This document shows positions 12,298 through 22,598 of a DNA stretch of 64,000 bases, in pieces. Location: the NCBI GenBank assembly GCA_963924555.1, contig OZ004596.1, positions 2,852,001 through 2,916,000 of the forward strand, given 5' to 3'. The DNA is from Crambe crambe. Its lineage: Eukaryota; Porifera; Demospongiae; Poecilosclerida; Crambeidae. The notes beneath the pieces are model-generated. The model saw only the letters and a program-made list of their open reading frames with translations, was not told the DNA's origin and did not search any database. Position 1 is the stretch's first letter, and each line of letters opens with the position of its first letter. Both the position numbers and the translations under genes were made by a program.

Positions 12298-13000
12298 CCC
12301 CTACTGCTGCCATTCTTGAGTCCTTGAAATTAGATGATGATGAAGTATTTGAAACAGACTCTGATGAAGACAGCAGCGATCTAGCTAGCTAGCTAACTCC
12401 GCCGGATACTAAAACAGCTAGCCTACAGTTTTGTTCAATATTAATTCTAATTATATTATTAGCGCGTGCTTATATTAGCGAATAAAGGCCTACTCGCTAA
12501 ATTCGCTAAATTAACAGGTCGCCAATAATACCCACCTTAAGGTACATTAAAAAATATCTATTACACAAAGCTAGCTCAAAATAGCTAAGGTTAATACCCG
12601 CCAAATAATGTATCCCCTTAAAACGCTAAAATTAGTAGCCGCCAATAATGCTAGCTACGTACATGTTTTACGATAATTAATCAGAAGTAAAGAAAATTCC
12701 AAAACTGGTTTGACCAAGTTGGGAAGTGGAGAACTAAAATAAAATGGTAGTAGAAGTCACGCTGCTGCTCAGATGGATTCTCATGAGCTGGCAATTACGT
12801 TTCAGGCTCAACTGCACAAATTTAAAGTGGAGCTGCAAAAATGGAGATTACCACGACTCTGGATTTCGGTTATCAACAAAACTAATAAATATTCTTTTCT
12901 GTTGTTGCTATAGAGAATAGAAGCAGTTGAGTGCTTCAGTTCTTTTTATGACTGTATATCAAATGTATGTCATAATAGGCTCTGAACCCTACACTAGTAA

Positions 13001-13473
13001 TTTGTTTACCACTAGAAGTGCATATCATCCTGCATACCTCTGAATGATACTTGTTGTCTTGCACAAAAAATGGTAAGGCCATAGCTACAATCTATAGCTA
13101 CAAGATGAAGGTATGTTTGCCACTTGTAAAAGCTACATATTCAAATTTAGTCAAACTCTACCCTCCACTCCATTCCACTTCCCTCCCTCCCCGTACAAAA
13201 CTATCCTAGGAAGTACATACAGGTTCAAAGCTACCATGCACCAGTGATACCACCTGTATCTGGGTATCTGACTGGACCACTGGACTGGAGGGGAGGGTAG
13301 AGCTTGACTATAAATTTCCAACTAGTAGCAAATTTATTTGCTAGTTCTTACATATATACAAGCAGCAAACATGTACTTTCATCTAGTAGATTCTATGGCC
13401 TTACCATTTTTTGTGCAAGACAATAAGTGTCATTCAGAGGTATGCAGGATATGCACTTCTAGTGGTAAACAAA
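13001..13473. repeat. Miniature inverted-repeat element
   Basis: TTTGTTTACCACTAGAAGTG at 13,001 is mirrored by CACTTCTAGTGGTAAACAAA ending at 13,473. The arms extend about 85 bp, and a second inner inverted pair surrounds ACCCTCC/GGAGGGT blocks at about 13,160 and 13,280. No coding frame. Confidence 0.8.
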
Positions 13474-13739
13474 CGCAGCTACACTTCTATAATTTTGCAT
13501 GTGCCAGGTGAAAGGGCAGTCCAGTAGTCCAGTCCAGTAGTCCAGTCCACCGATTGTATACACCCCTGCAACTACTTTCTTTTGTTTTGTCTTCATTATC
13601 GCTTTGGAGGTGGGACATTTCACACTAGAAAGGACATCCTACACTAGTGTAGAATGTCCCCGGAGGCTCTCCACACTAATGTCCGGGGAGACATTCTGCA
13701 CAGGGGGATATTCTACACTCCGATACCGGTCACTCACGC

Positions 13740-14540
13740 CTAGGTCTGAGTGACTCCCCAGTCATTTCTGACTTGTCTGCTCCTGGAAAAACACTCAACA
13801 GTCCCAATTCATTGCATAATCATAATAAGTCAAGGATTTATACCATAGTTGCTTATGAAATTGAGTGAATGGAATCTTTTGTGCCTAGGAAAAAATTGCA
13901 TCCTGAATCAAGATAGATGGACTCCTCTATGCATGCATAGTTGGAGTCATGACAGCCATGGAAGGGGAGTCATTTCATCCTATAGCTAGGCGTTAGGCAA
14001 GATTTTCAGGGAGTCATTCATGCCTGTAGGATGTGTTGACTCCCCTTCCATGGCTATTGTGACTGTCCAATTATTTCAATTCATGGAGTCATTGGTCCCT
14101 AGGATGAAATGACCCCCCTCCATGGCTGCACCATTCAATGATTCACTGAATGGAAGGGCAGTCATTTCATTCTAGGAACAAATGACTCCTGAAGTCATTG
14201 GTGGCTCTAGGATGAAATGACTCCCCTTCCACGGCTATAGTCACTCCAACAATGTAGTCCAACTATCTCAATTCAGGGAGTCATTGGTGCCTAGGATGAA
14301 ATAACTCCCCTTCCATGAACCTATATCTAGCTGTATAATTCGTGCCACTCGATGTACAGGTCCACTTCATTGCGAGTTGTTCGTGCCTAGGATGACTCTC
14401 CTATAGTTTGGCTCCAACCACATGTATGTGGAGTCCATTTATCTTGGTTCAGGGAGTCATTTGTAGCTAGCTCCCATTCCATCCGTGCATAAATCAAATT
14501 GGGGGGTGAAATGACGTTTGCTTATAAAGGGGCAAATAAC
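13740..14540. repeat. Minisatellite array 1, GGAGTCATTTCATCC unit
   Basis: Degenerate units of about 55-60 bp repeat blocks such as GAGTCATT, CATCCTAGG, ATGAATGACTCC and GCCATGGAAGGG. A second, more regular array lies at 16,520-17,080. The two arrays bracket the first Ulp1-PHD pseudogene and the integrase exon. Confidence 0.7.
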
Positions 14541-14639
14541 TCCCTGTAAATGCATTAAAGTTCATTCTCACACAGCTGATACAATGACAATAATAACAAT
14601 AGCTAAGAAGATACTGTAAAGCTGGCTAGCTATGATTGC

Positions 14640-15510
14640 ATGAATGGCACAATAATTTTTCACTATTGTCATAATATACACAGTCTTGGTGAAACCAATT
14701 AAAACAATGTTCACATTCAACCATGTTGCCATTGTCTCTGAAATAAGGCAGTCACAGTATAACTCCAGAATCCGACAGGGGAATTTTCTTCCATAAACAT
14801 TTGGAAAGGTGGCTCCTCATTTCTTCCTGCTGGTATTCAATCTCTCTCCTAGTGCTGCATGGATATCGCAAAAAATCCACAATTCTTTGTTGCTGCACAG
14901 GAGGAACATGTATGTATAGCATATTCCTGTATTCCATTATTTTCAGCATCCACTTCTTCCTGAGAAAAAAAAATTATAGCTATAATAGCTACCTATGGAT
15001 GTGTCTACCTACATATAAAACACGAATGGCTATGCCATTATTATTATAATAACCTTTGTGATGAAGGCTCAATAAACTAATGGGTAAGAGAGGATGAAAA
15101 TTCCCCTCCAGAATATTTGCTGTCATAAACAGTGAGCTCTTGATCAATGGTAGAGGATGTGCACCAATGGTTGCCATTGATATGGTGTATCTGTATTGTT
15201 CACCATTCTGAACTGGAATCAAGGCATCGTTTTGGCAGAGCAATGGTGACTGAAATCCACCAATATTCGGAAATTGCATCGTCGAGATATGCCGAGCAAG
15301 GATATGTTTATCACAGATCCATTTCCCACCCAGCACTATATTTTTCATCTTCTTTGTGTACAATGGGACCTTTCTATACAATAATATTATTGGTAAATCT
15401 TTTTATTGCTTGAATGTGGTTTGGGCAGAGAAGATGACCTAGGGAAATCTGGAGGAGCTGGTGTCTCATCTTCCACTACTATTGGTTGCTGGAAGGTACC
15501 CTAAGAAAAT
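14640..15510 (-). pseudogene. Ulp1-type (C48) protease with PHD finger, copy 1, decayed
   Basis: Read on the minus strand, the first part gives an acidic-proline segment (VEDETPAPPDFP, about 15,465), then a frame with DKHI and FPNIGG. After a frame change it continues GNHWCTSS with VYDS, the His and Asp parts of a C48 Cys-protease fold. After a short intron ending in a T-rich acceptor come VQQQ, NCGFFAIS (the catalytic Cys block) and EEMRSHLSKCL, each in a different frame. At about 14,640-14,760 a PHD-like Cys pattern follows (MVECEHC, WFHQDCV). Several frameshifts make it non-functional. The family role is inference: such Ulp1 domains are common in transposon-encoded proteins (Zisupton, some Mutator and Kolobok elements). 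Confidence 0.7.
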
Positions 15511-15579
15511 TATGAATATATAATAGACTTTTTGTTGCATAGGTTCAGTTCTACACAATCTTAGTTAGCTGTAGCAGAT

Positions 15580-16140
15580 GGTCCATTACAATATTGTCCT
15601 AACCTTTTGGGGATCTGTTTTTTAGGGGAAGTTGACGAGGACAATTACCAGGATCAACAGCTACCTCTTTATTCTGCATATTCTTAGTATCTAAGTAGCT
15701 GTAGCACAATGGTCCATTACAATATACTGACCTTTTGAGAACGTGTTTTGAGGGGAGGTCGATGAGGAGAATTACCAGGATCAATAGTTACCTCCTTATT
15801 GTGCACAATCTTAGTATGTAAGTAGCTGTAGCACAATGGTCTATTACAATATCCTGACCTTTTGGGAACCGGTTTTAAGGGTAGGTTGACGAGGAGCAGG
15901 ATCAACAGTTACCTCCTTATTCCGCATAGTCTTAGTATGCAAGTAGCTGTACCACAATGGTCCATTACAATAATATTGACCTTTTGGGAACCTGTTTTTA
16001 GGGGAGGTTGACGAGGAGAATTGCCAGGATCAATAGTTACCTCTCTATTCTGCACAATCTTAGTATATAAGTAGCTGTAGCACAATGGTCCATTCTTTTT
16101 GGGAATCTGTTTTGAGGGGAGGTGGATTACCAGGATCACT
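15580..16140 (-). repeat. Five-copy tandem repeat of about 125 bp that looks exon-derived
   Basis: Blocks beginning CCTTTTGGG(G/A)A recur at 15,603, 15,730, 15,857, 15,980 and 16,095, giving periods of 127, 127, 123 and about 115 bp. On the minus strand each unit reads approximately EVTIDPGN then PPLK and ends in CAAAAG followed by a possible GT donor. Some units retain an AG before AATA(A/G)(A/G)GAGG and others have lost it. This looks like serial duplication of one small exon plus its intron, upstream of the copy-1 protease. Confidence 0.75.
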
Positions 16141-16291
16141 AGGTGACTTGTGCATGATTTATTACTAAAGAATTAACCTCAACTTAAATGCTGGATACCT
16201 GTTTCTCATGAGTGTGGTAAAGTCTCAAGCGGCAATGATTTACAGCTGTTTTCAATTGAAGTACTCTACCATTCTTCTCTATCTTGTTTAA

Positions 16292-16413
16292 GTTGTTGGA
16301 CCCTTAATGATAAGTACACTGGTAGACTACTTCAGCAAGTGGCCTGAAGCTGCACCATTGAAAGATAAATCAGCTCATGGAGTAGCACTCTTCTTATACG
16401 AATGCTTCTGCAG
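16292..16413 (+). pseudogene. Integrase core (rve) fragment, single exon
   Basis: The frame gives VGPLM, then LVDYFSKWPEA, a block typical of retroelement integrases around the first catalytic Asp, then KSAHGVALFLYECFCR. It is preceded by a CTTGTTTAAG acceptor-like sequence and followed by CTGCAG/GTTAGT, a good donor. No second or third catalytic acid is found downstream, so it is an isolated exon. Ty3/gypsy-like or KRAB-A-type domesticated integrases are the closest families. Confidence 0.7.
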
Positions 16414-16519
16414 GTTAGTATTCATAATAGACAGACGTACATCTATTCATCACTTTGACCTTTGGCTGGGCTGGCGCGGCGGCGCAGCGTGGGAAGTTAA
16501 AAATAGCTGAGTCATGATA

Positions 16520-17080
16520 GACATTGGGAGTTGCAGGGAGTCATTTCATCCTAGGCATGAAATTTCTCCCTGAAAAATCTATATAGCCATGGAAGGGAAT
16601 CATTTCATCCTAGCCTAGCCTTGGAAGGGAATTATTATGTCTTCGGTATGAAGGAGTCAATTCATCTTAGGCATAAATGACTAATAGCCATGGAAGGGAA
16701 TCATTTCATCCTCAGCATGAATGACTCCCTATGGAAGAGAATCATTTCATCCTAGGCATGAATGACTCCCTGAAAAATCAATAGCCATGGAAAGGGAGTC
16801 ATTTCATCATAAGCCTGAAAAAATCGATAGCCATGGAAGGGAGTCATTTTGTCCTAGGCACAAATGACTCCCTGAAAAAGTAATAGCCATGGAGAGGAAC
16901 CATTTCATCCTCAGCATGAATGACTCCGGGAGTCAATTCATCCTATAGGCATGAATGACTGCCTGAAAAAAAACAAAAACAACAACAAACAAACAAACAA
17001 AAAAAAACAGCCATCAAAGGGACTCATTTCGTCCTAGGCATGAATGACTCCCTGGAAAATCTATAGCCATGGGCTATAGT
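16520..17080. repeat. Minisatellite array 2, GGAGTCATTTCATCC unit
   Basis: About ten units of roughly 55 bp have the pattern ATAGCCATGGAAGGGAGTC, ATTTCATCCTAGGCATGAA, TGACTCCCTGAAAAATC. Each unit contains an internal inverted pair (GGAGTCATT...AATGACTCC). An A-rich CAAACAAACAAA tract at about 16,970-17,007 interrupts the array. Confidence 0.85.
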
Positions 17081-17124
17081 GAATTATTGAAGTTTGAACA
17101 TACACGACAGTACCAATCAGTCTT

Positions 17125-17760
17125 CTTTTCTTTTCAGACTTTAGCTGGAGCTTTAACACATTCTTTATGAAACAAATCATTTTGCCATATTCTGGTTGTC
17201 TGCAGTAATAGTAGATGTCGAATTTTGGCTTTCTTCAAACGATCTCGGTTAGGGAATCTGGTAATCGCTCTTCTCTGAAAGCAGTTAAAGAGGTAATCAC
17301 GAAATTCATGTTGGGTTCTGACCGACACAAAGGGATGTCGCAAATGCCAATGCAAAAAGTCCACAATCAGCAGCACCAACTTGAGTCTGCACATCAACGA
17401 AATTCACCTTAATAGATTTCTGGTCAATAAGGAAAAGAACTGCAGCAATTTGACTCTTAGTATCACTGTATAGTGCACAGTTTGGAATACTGTCGTAGAT
17501 ATTAACTGTTCCAGTTGGACAATCAACATTTGATATAGTAAGCCAATGGGAGTTATACATGTTTAAGACCTGGACAAAATTCTTCTTTGCACTTCAAATG
17601 CCAAAGAAGACAGTTGGCTGCAAGCCACCAATATGTGGATACGCATCTTTCAATAAACTTTGTGCAGCAGTCATTACATTGTCTTCAGTCCATCCTCCTT
17701 CTAACAACAACTTCTTATCCCTTGCTTGTAATCCCAAATCCTTAATCCAATAATTGATAG
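17125..17760 (-). pseudogene. Ulp1-type (C48) protease with PHD remnant, copy 2, decayed
   Basis: On the minus strand the frame reads LLLEGGWTEDNV, PHIGGLQPTVFFG, an in-frame TGA, then SAKKNFVQVLN, SHWLTISNVD, VNIYDS and VGAADCGLFALAFA. These supply the His (SHW), Asp (YDS) and Cys (ADCG) blocks of an Ulp1 fold. After a frameshift near 17,306 comes HEFRDYLFNCF, the family's C-terminal helix, then YCRQPEYGKM and FHKECV, a PHD finger lacking its middle Cys pairs. Length fits the family domain, but a stop, a frameshift and a deletion disable it. Confidence 0.75.
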
Positions 17761-17893
17761 GTGAATTATTGCTACTTCTTTTGTCAAATCTATTATTTCT
17801 AGATAATAGAGAGGTTAATCGTATGAGGGGAGAGACAACGTTTAACAGTATTTTACAGCTATAAAAAAGTCTAGGTAAGACAAACTTTATGTA

Positions 17894-19086
17894 CCTCCTG
17901 GCTGATTCGATTTTAACTTCTTACAAGGAATAACTTTTTTTTCCATGATAACACATGTCTGCTGAGTGGGGAGTAGCAATGGATGACTGTTTGAAATTAG
18001 ATTGATTAAAATTACCTCTTGGGTGGTGCAATTTTGACTTCTTTTCGATTCCTATGCTGTTCTTCATGAGATACTATTCATGTAACCACAAAATATTAAA
18101 ATGATGCATGCCATTAGCTACTAGCGATAGCTTTAGTTAACCTTCACTGGTTATCAATGAATCCTTTAGGGGATGTACTCTCTCATACATTAAATGCAAT
18201 GCCTATAGATATTAAAAAGCAATGCCTAAAATTAAGCTAGTAGCTTACAATTATAGCCTACATCCTTCACTTATGAAGTTAAACATGATCATGATGGCTT
18301 TTTTTAAAGATTTCAGGAAATGCCACATCCATGCCATATGAGAAGAGCTACGAATATAATTATAATGCACACATCAAGCTTCATAGGTGCAATAGTAAAA
18401 ATAGCTATACCTTCACATTATTGGGACAGTATTTGGAAATGATGAAATCAACAAGTACCAAATGTTTTTGTGTGAGACAGAAGATAGAATTACTTCTGTG
18501 CTTCAATAGATCTGTAAAGTGCATAAAAATTAATCAACTTGAGTTTGCCATGAGCATCAATGAGTTACGTAGCTATACTTCTATGTCTATAGCACAATCT
18601 CTAGAATGACTATAGCTGCATCTCAAACAATATTGAATATCCTAGCTAAATCACATCTCTCATGAACATAATTTTAAAACGACTACAGTTGCATACATAT
18701 GGCACCTATAGTTGCAATCTGCAAAATAATACCTTACTGCGTTTTTTACATCCATACAAATTAAACTCAGACTCTGCCTAAAATATAATTATTATAAATA
18801 CATCCTATCTCACCTCAGAATCCTTCATTGAATCAATCTGTGCTACTAATTCTTGAGGACTAATTTGCTGTAATAGGTCTTCATGCCTACTGTTGGCTAC
18901 CATACCTATATGCATGGTCATAATGACTGAATAATTAATTCAGTTTTGTGTCTCACAATCAGGTTCATCAAAGGTGGGCACAAAATCAGGGTGAGATTTT
19001 TCACTACAATGAGGACTACTCGTAGATAAGCCTCCTGGTCCAGAACTCTCCTCAGCATCCCAAACATCACACTGATACGAACTAGT
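17894..19086 (-). pseudogene. Upstream exon set of the copy-2 Ulp1-PHD gene
   Basis: Four coding-like blocks precede the protease on the same strand. 19,086 to about 18,955 reads GTSSYQCDVWDAEESSGPG and onward to VPTFDEPD after a TTAG acceptor. About 18,900-18,811 reads EDLLQQISPQELVAQIDS before a GTGAGA donor. About 18,050-18,016 and 17,950-17,894 are small basic-proline exons (KKLKSNQPGG, then a GTACAT donor). The basic-proline mini-exons resemble the tandem units upstream of copy 1, which supports one gene family. Function is unknown. Confidence 0.5.
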
Positions 19087-19099
19087 GCCTAATATGAAT

Positions 19100-20310
19100 A
19101 TAGACTATGTACATAATAACGAGTGAGCAAAGCATACCCCCACACAAATTATGACTTTTTATGTTGAGAATGCACACTTACCCCATAAATGCCCTGCATT
19201 TCCTATTATTAGCTAATGGGGTGAACTTGGACAAAGTAGCAAATGATCTCCTTTTCTTCCTTTCTGTTTCAGGTGTAGACCTGTACGATCTGACATCTCA
19301 GAATGCAATCAACTAAAAGGACGTGGCAACTCCTATGCATTTCCAATGGCAATCGATAACTTATTTTTGGGCAACAGACACCAACAGTCATTATGTCACA
19401 CATTCCTGGGTTGTCATGGGAATATTATATGCTGTCTTTAATGCATAGACATCTTGTTGCATGTCCTGTGCCTAGCTGCAGCTCCACCATGTAGCCAAGA
19501 CACTTGCCTCCCTGTGCTCATTTGCAATGCAATATTCAACCAAATAACTGGAGTTGACTTATGTGCTCCAAAGATTAACCGCTATTTGTATTATTTATCA
19601 AGAGGAGGGTGAAGAAGTCGTTAAAATTTCATATAAGAAGTTTTCAGAAGTCATGATAGCCAGAGAGTAACCAGCACACCTGCTTTTTTTCTGTGCCCAT
19701 TACGTTACTTCCGGTTTATTATTAAAAATTGACGGTGGCGATTCGACTGAAGTTCTTGAATAAAACTTCGAGGTCAGAACAAAAAATAAGCTCTAAGTAA
19801 GGCTATCAGCTATAGTTGTACTAAGGACAGCGTTTAAACTTTGAATAGTAAGTTACGCTTGAGTGCCCTTGAGGTGTGCATTATTTAGAAACGAAAGCTG
19901 AGCAGTTTACCTGATTTGATTATGATCCAACATTGTAACACAAGAGTTATGAATGTCATGAAGCAAGGATAATTGAACTCCTCTTATGAACTTAGCTATT
20001 TAAGAAAATTTAAGAAATTTATTTAATGTAAGAAAAAAGAAGCTATAGATGTATAGCACTAGCCACCTCCTGCAAAAAGAAATGGGCCTGGCATAACTAC
20101 TTGCCTTTTGGGGTGTGTCCAAAATGGAGTAAAACAGATCTTGAAAATGAAATCTATAGGCTCAATAATAGGCTCTGGTGGGTAGTTATAAAGCCATTTG
20201 TACTGTGTAGGGCAGTTTAGCTTCATTAGAGATTGAGGCATTTTCAAAATATCTGTTTTGGACATGCCCCTAAAGAGAAATGGTCTATAATGAGATGGAT
20301 AACAGGTAAA
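19100..20310. other. Intergenic; no gene seen
   Basis: Frames are short and lack recognisable motifs on either strand. T-rich tracts followed by CAG at 19,250-19,273 could be a splice acceptor, but no convincing exon follows. Confidence 0.5.
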
Positions 20311-20317
20311 TAAATAA

Positions 20318-20567
20318 ATAAAAAATGAAAGAAACAAGTAAAGAAAAAAAAAACATTTAAATAAATGAAGGTGATGTAGGGATGACTAGTGAACTGGTCA
20401 AAAAAGAAGAGCTGAATGATGAGATTATGCAAGGATGAAGTCGAATCCGGGTGGTCACTAGGTGTGACGTACCCACATTCGACTTCATCCTTGCATATTC
20501 TCATCAATTCAGCTCTTGTTTCAACATCACCTTCATTTATTTAAATAAATTTCTTTACTTGTAATAT
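20318..20567. repeat. Foldback element with about 110-bp arms
   Basis: ACAAGTAAAG, TTTAAATAAATGAAGGTGATG, AGAGCTGAATGATGAGA and GCAAGGATGAAGTCGAAT on the left are mirrored on the right. A GC-richer loop lies at about 20,447-20,475, and the left arm carries a short extra insert. The minus frames at 20,059-20,507 are shadows. Confidence 0.8.
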
Positions 20568-20569
20568 CT

Positions 20570-21689
20570 GTTATGACGATTAAGAATAAAATCATGAAAA
20601 AGTGCACTTTTATTATTCTTTCGTGTTCGAGTCTTTCAGCCTCCAAAATTCTCCTGCATGATAAGAATGTGCATAAAAGACAGGGTAAGCAGTCACAGCA
20701 GCTATTTTCTGAAAAAATCCAACTTCATTTGTATTAGTCCTATGGAGGGTCATAGGTCATCCCTACATAGTGCTACCGGGCTGATAGTCACTCCAGTCCA
20801 TAGCCCAAATGTGTGGGCACGGTCACAATGCTCTCTTATACTACAGCTATTATGAACTAATGCCACATTAATGTTGCTGTCGTACTTTGTTGCCATTTTT
20901 GATTCAAAAACTGAATTATGCCATAGGCAATTTTTCAATTAGCTACATAGAGACAGCATAGTGCCACAGTGTGAAAGAGTGACTAGTCCCACTTTCTCCA
21001 GGTACACTGACCCTTTAACTGTACAAATATGTGAAAAATTGCTATCCCAGTATTATGTGAATGAAATTCTAACAAAAATATCAGCCATTATTTAGTCTTG
21101 AGCTGCTGTTTTTACTCTCTCCCAGTCTCCCACAAGGTAAGGATTTTCAGGTTTTTTTTCAATGCATGATCTATTATAATTTAACAAAAGTATTATTTCA
21201 GTCCACGTAACTAAATAATACTACCTTCCTTAATATTTTGGTGTAGTTTTAAACTATAAACTAAGTAAAATTCACTTACTAGACTATTATATCAGTGAAT
21301 TCCACACACTAAAGTTGCATGGAGTGAAAAGGAAAGTGACAAATGGACAGGACTGTGCTGCAGTTGCAGTTAGAACGTCTTCATCAAGCACTACAGTGAT
21401 TATTCTGCAAAAAGTCCGATATACACGGGCATTTCACATCCACCGGAGGTACTGTATTATCTATGATTAATCCATTGACGTTATTTTGATGTTACATCAT
21501 CAATTTTTGAGGTCACACATGCAATATGATTGTTGAATGAGATAAATTACTAGTTCTAACTCAGCAAGTGGCCAGTTCCAGACTACAAGTATTGATGAGC
21601 ATCTGTACTGCAATTCAGCAAGGAATGACTGGAACATCATCAATGGATAGAGACCAAGCTAACTTAAGAGTTACTGAACTGAAGCTTAG
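20570..21689. other. Intergenic; no gene seen
   Basis: No frame on either strand matches a known family, and no clear repeat boundaries were found. Confidence 0.45.
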
Positions 21690-21880
21690 CTATTAGGCTG
21701 TGCACTTGTGACCCCGCCCCCTATCGCACGTGTGCTTCAAAATTGTGTAGAAAGATTAACTGGTGTTCCGAGTGCTATCGATATCACTGATTTGTGAAGT
21801 AGAACCTTAGTTCATACCTCAGTCAAAACTAATAGCAAAAGACCAGCCTCTAGGTGCCACTCTAACAGATGGCCAAAGCA
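21690..21880. repeat. Dispersed repeat copy related to 3,283-3,400
   Basis: The block CCCCGCCCCCTA, GTAGAAAGATTA, GTGCTATCG, GTGAAGTAGA and CTAGGTGCCA matches the reverse complement of about 3,283-3,400 in the same order. It marks a second copy of the sequence next to the first two inverted-repeat elements. Confidence 0.6.
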
Positions 21881-22423
21881 GAATTTTGATCACTAAGTCG
21901 GTATATTGATCTTATTATTATTATAAAGAAACAAAGAACAAAAGTCAATTTCTAGACATTTTTTCCCCCGTATGTTAGTAAATGAATTTTTGATTTTTGA
22001 ACATTCTCCTAATTCACTGTAGCCTTCTGAGAACCTGTAGAGTAAGGGTAGATTAAAGAAGAGTTTTAGTTTATAGTCTTATGATCTTTGACCTGCCATC
22101 CCTACTTAGAGAGCGCTAACGCACTCTCGATAAATATAGGTATAATAAGCAAAAATAACATGCGCTGCATGCTGGTCTATTTGGTATGTTGGTTATGCTC
22201 GAGTAAAAAAATATATATATAAAAAAAATAAAGAGAAGGAGAGCAGACAAGAACAAGGAAGCCTCGAAGAACAGTCGTGGTGAATCTTGTAGCAGGTATA
22301 GATTTTTTTGTTAAATCTAAATTGATGACCATAACATAGACACAGCTATAATTATTGCTTTATACGAAAACAGCTTTTCTGAAAAATGATAATTATTTCT
22401 ACATTAATACTAAGTCTCAAAGA
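21881..22423. other. Downstream flank of the ELYS gene
   Basis: This stretch follows the ELYS stop codon (minus strand) and would hold its 3' UTR. It is AT-rich, with an (AT)n tract near 22,210. I did not find an unambiguous AATAAA in the expected place and orientation. Confidence 0.4.
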
Positions 22424-22598
22424 CTATTTTTTTCCTCTTAAAAGTCTTGCACTTCGGCGGACACTGACTGCACTTTTTTCAGATGTCAGTTTACGATATT
22501 GAGATCGTTTCCCATTTCCACTGACAGAAGCTCCTCCCTTCACTGAAGGAGGACTAACAAGCACAACTCCCGGATCAGTTATGGGGGTTTCCTTTGAC
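22424..22598 (-). CDS. AHCTF1: ELYS exon 23, basic C-terminus and stop
   Basis: 175 nt after a TTGCTATAG acceptor. It reads SKETPITDPGVVLVSPPSV, KRSQYRKLTSEKS and VRRSARLLRGKK, then TAG at 22,424. The basic end is like the chromatin-binding tail of ELYS proteins. Confidence 0.85.

Larger units (their letters stand above)
11034..12545. repeat. Inverted-repeat element ending in TACCTTAAGGTGGG, with insertions
   Basis: The left arm at about 11,034-11,254 matches the inverted right arm at about 12,299-12,545. Both ends show TACCTTAA(G/T)GTGGG followed by GGCGACCTGTTAAT. The left arm is interrupted at 11,255 by a Mutator-type element. Related copies of the GGCGGCTACTAATTTTAGCG motif lie at 3,670, 8,940, 12,050 and 12,640, so this is a multi-copy family. 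Confidence 0.7.
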
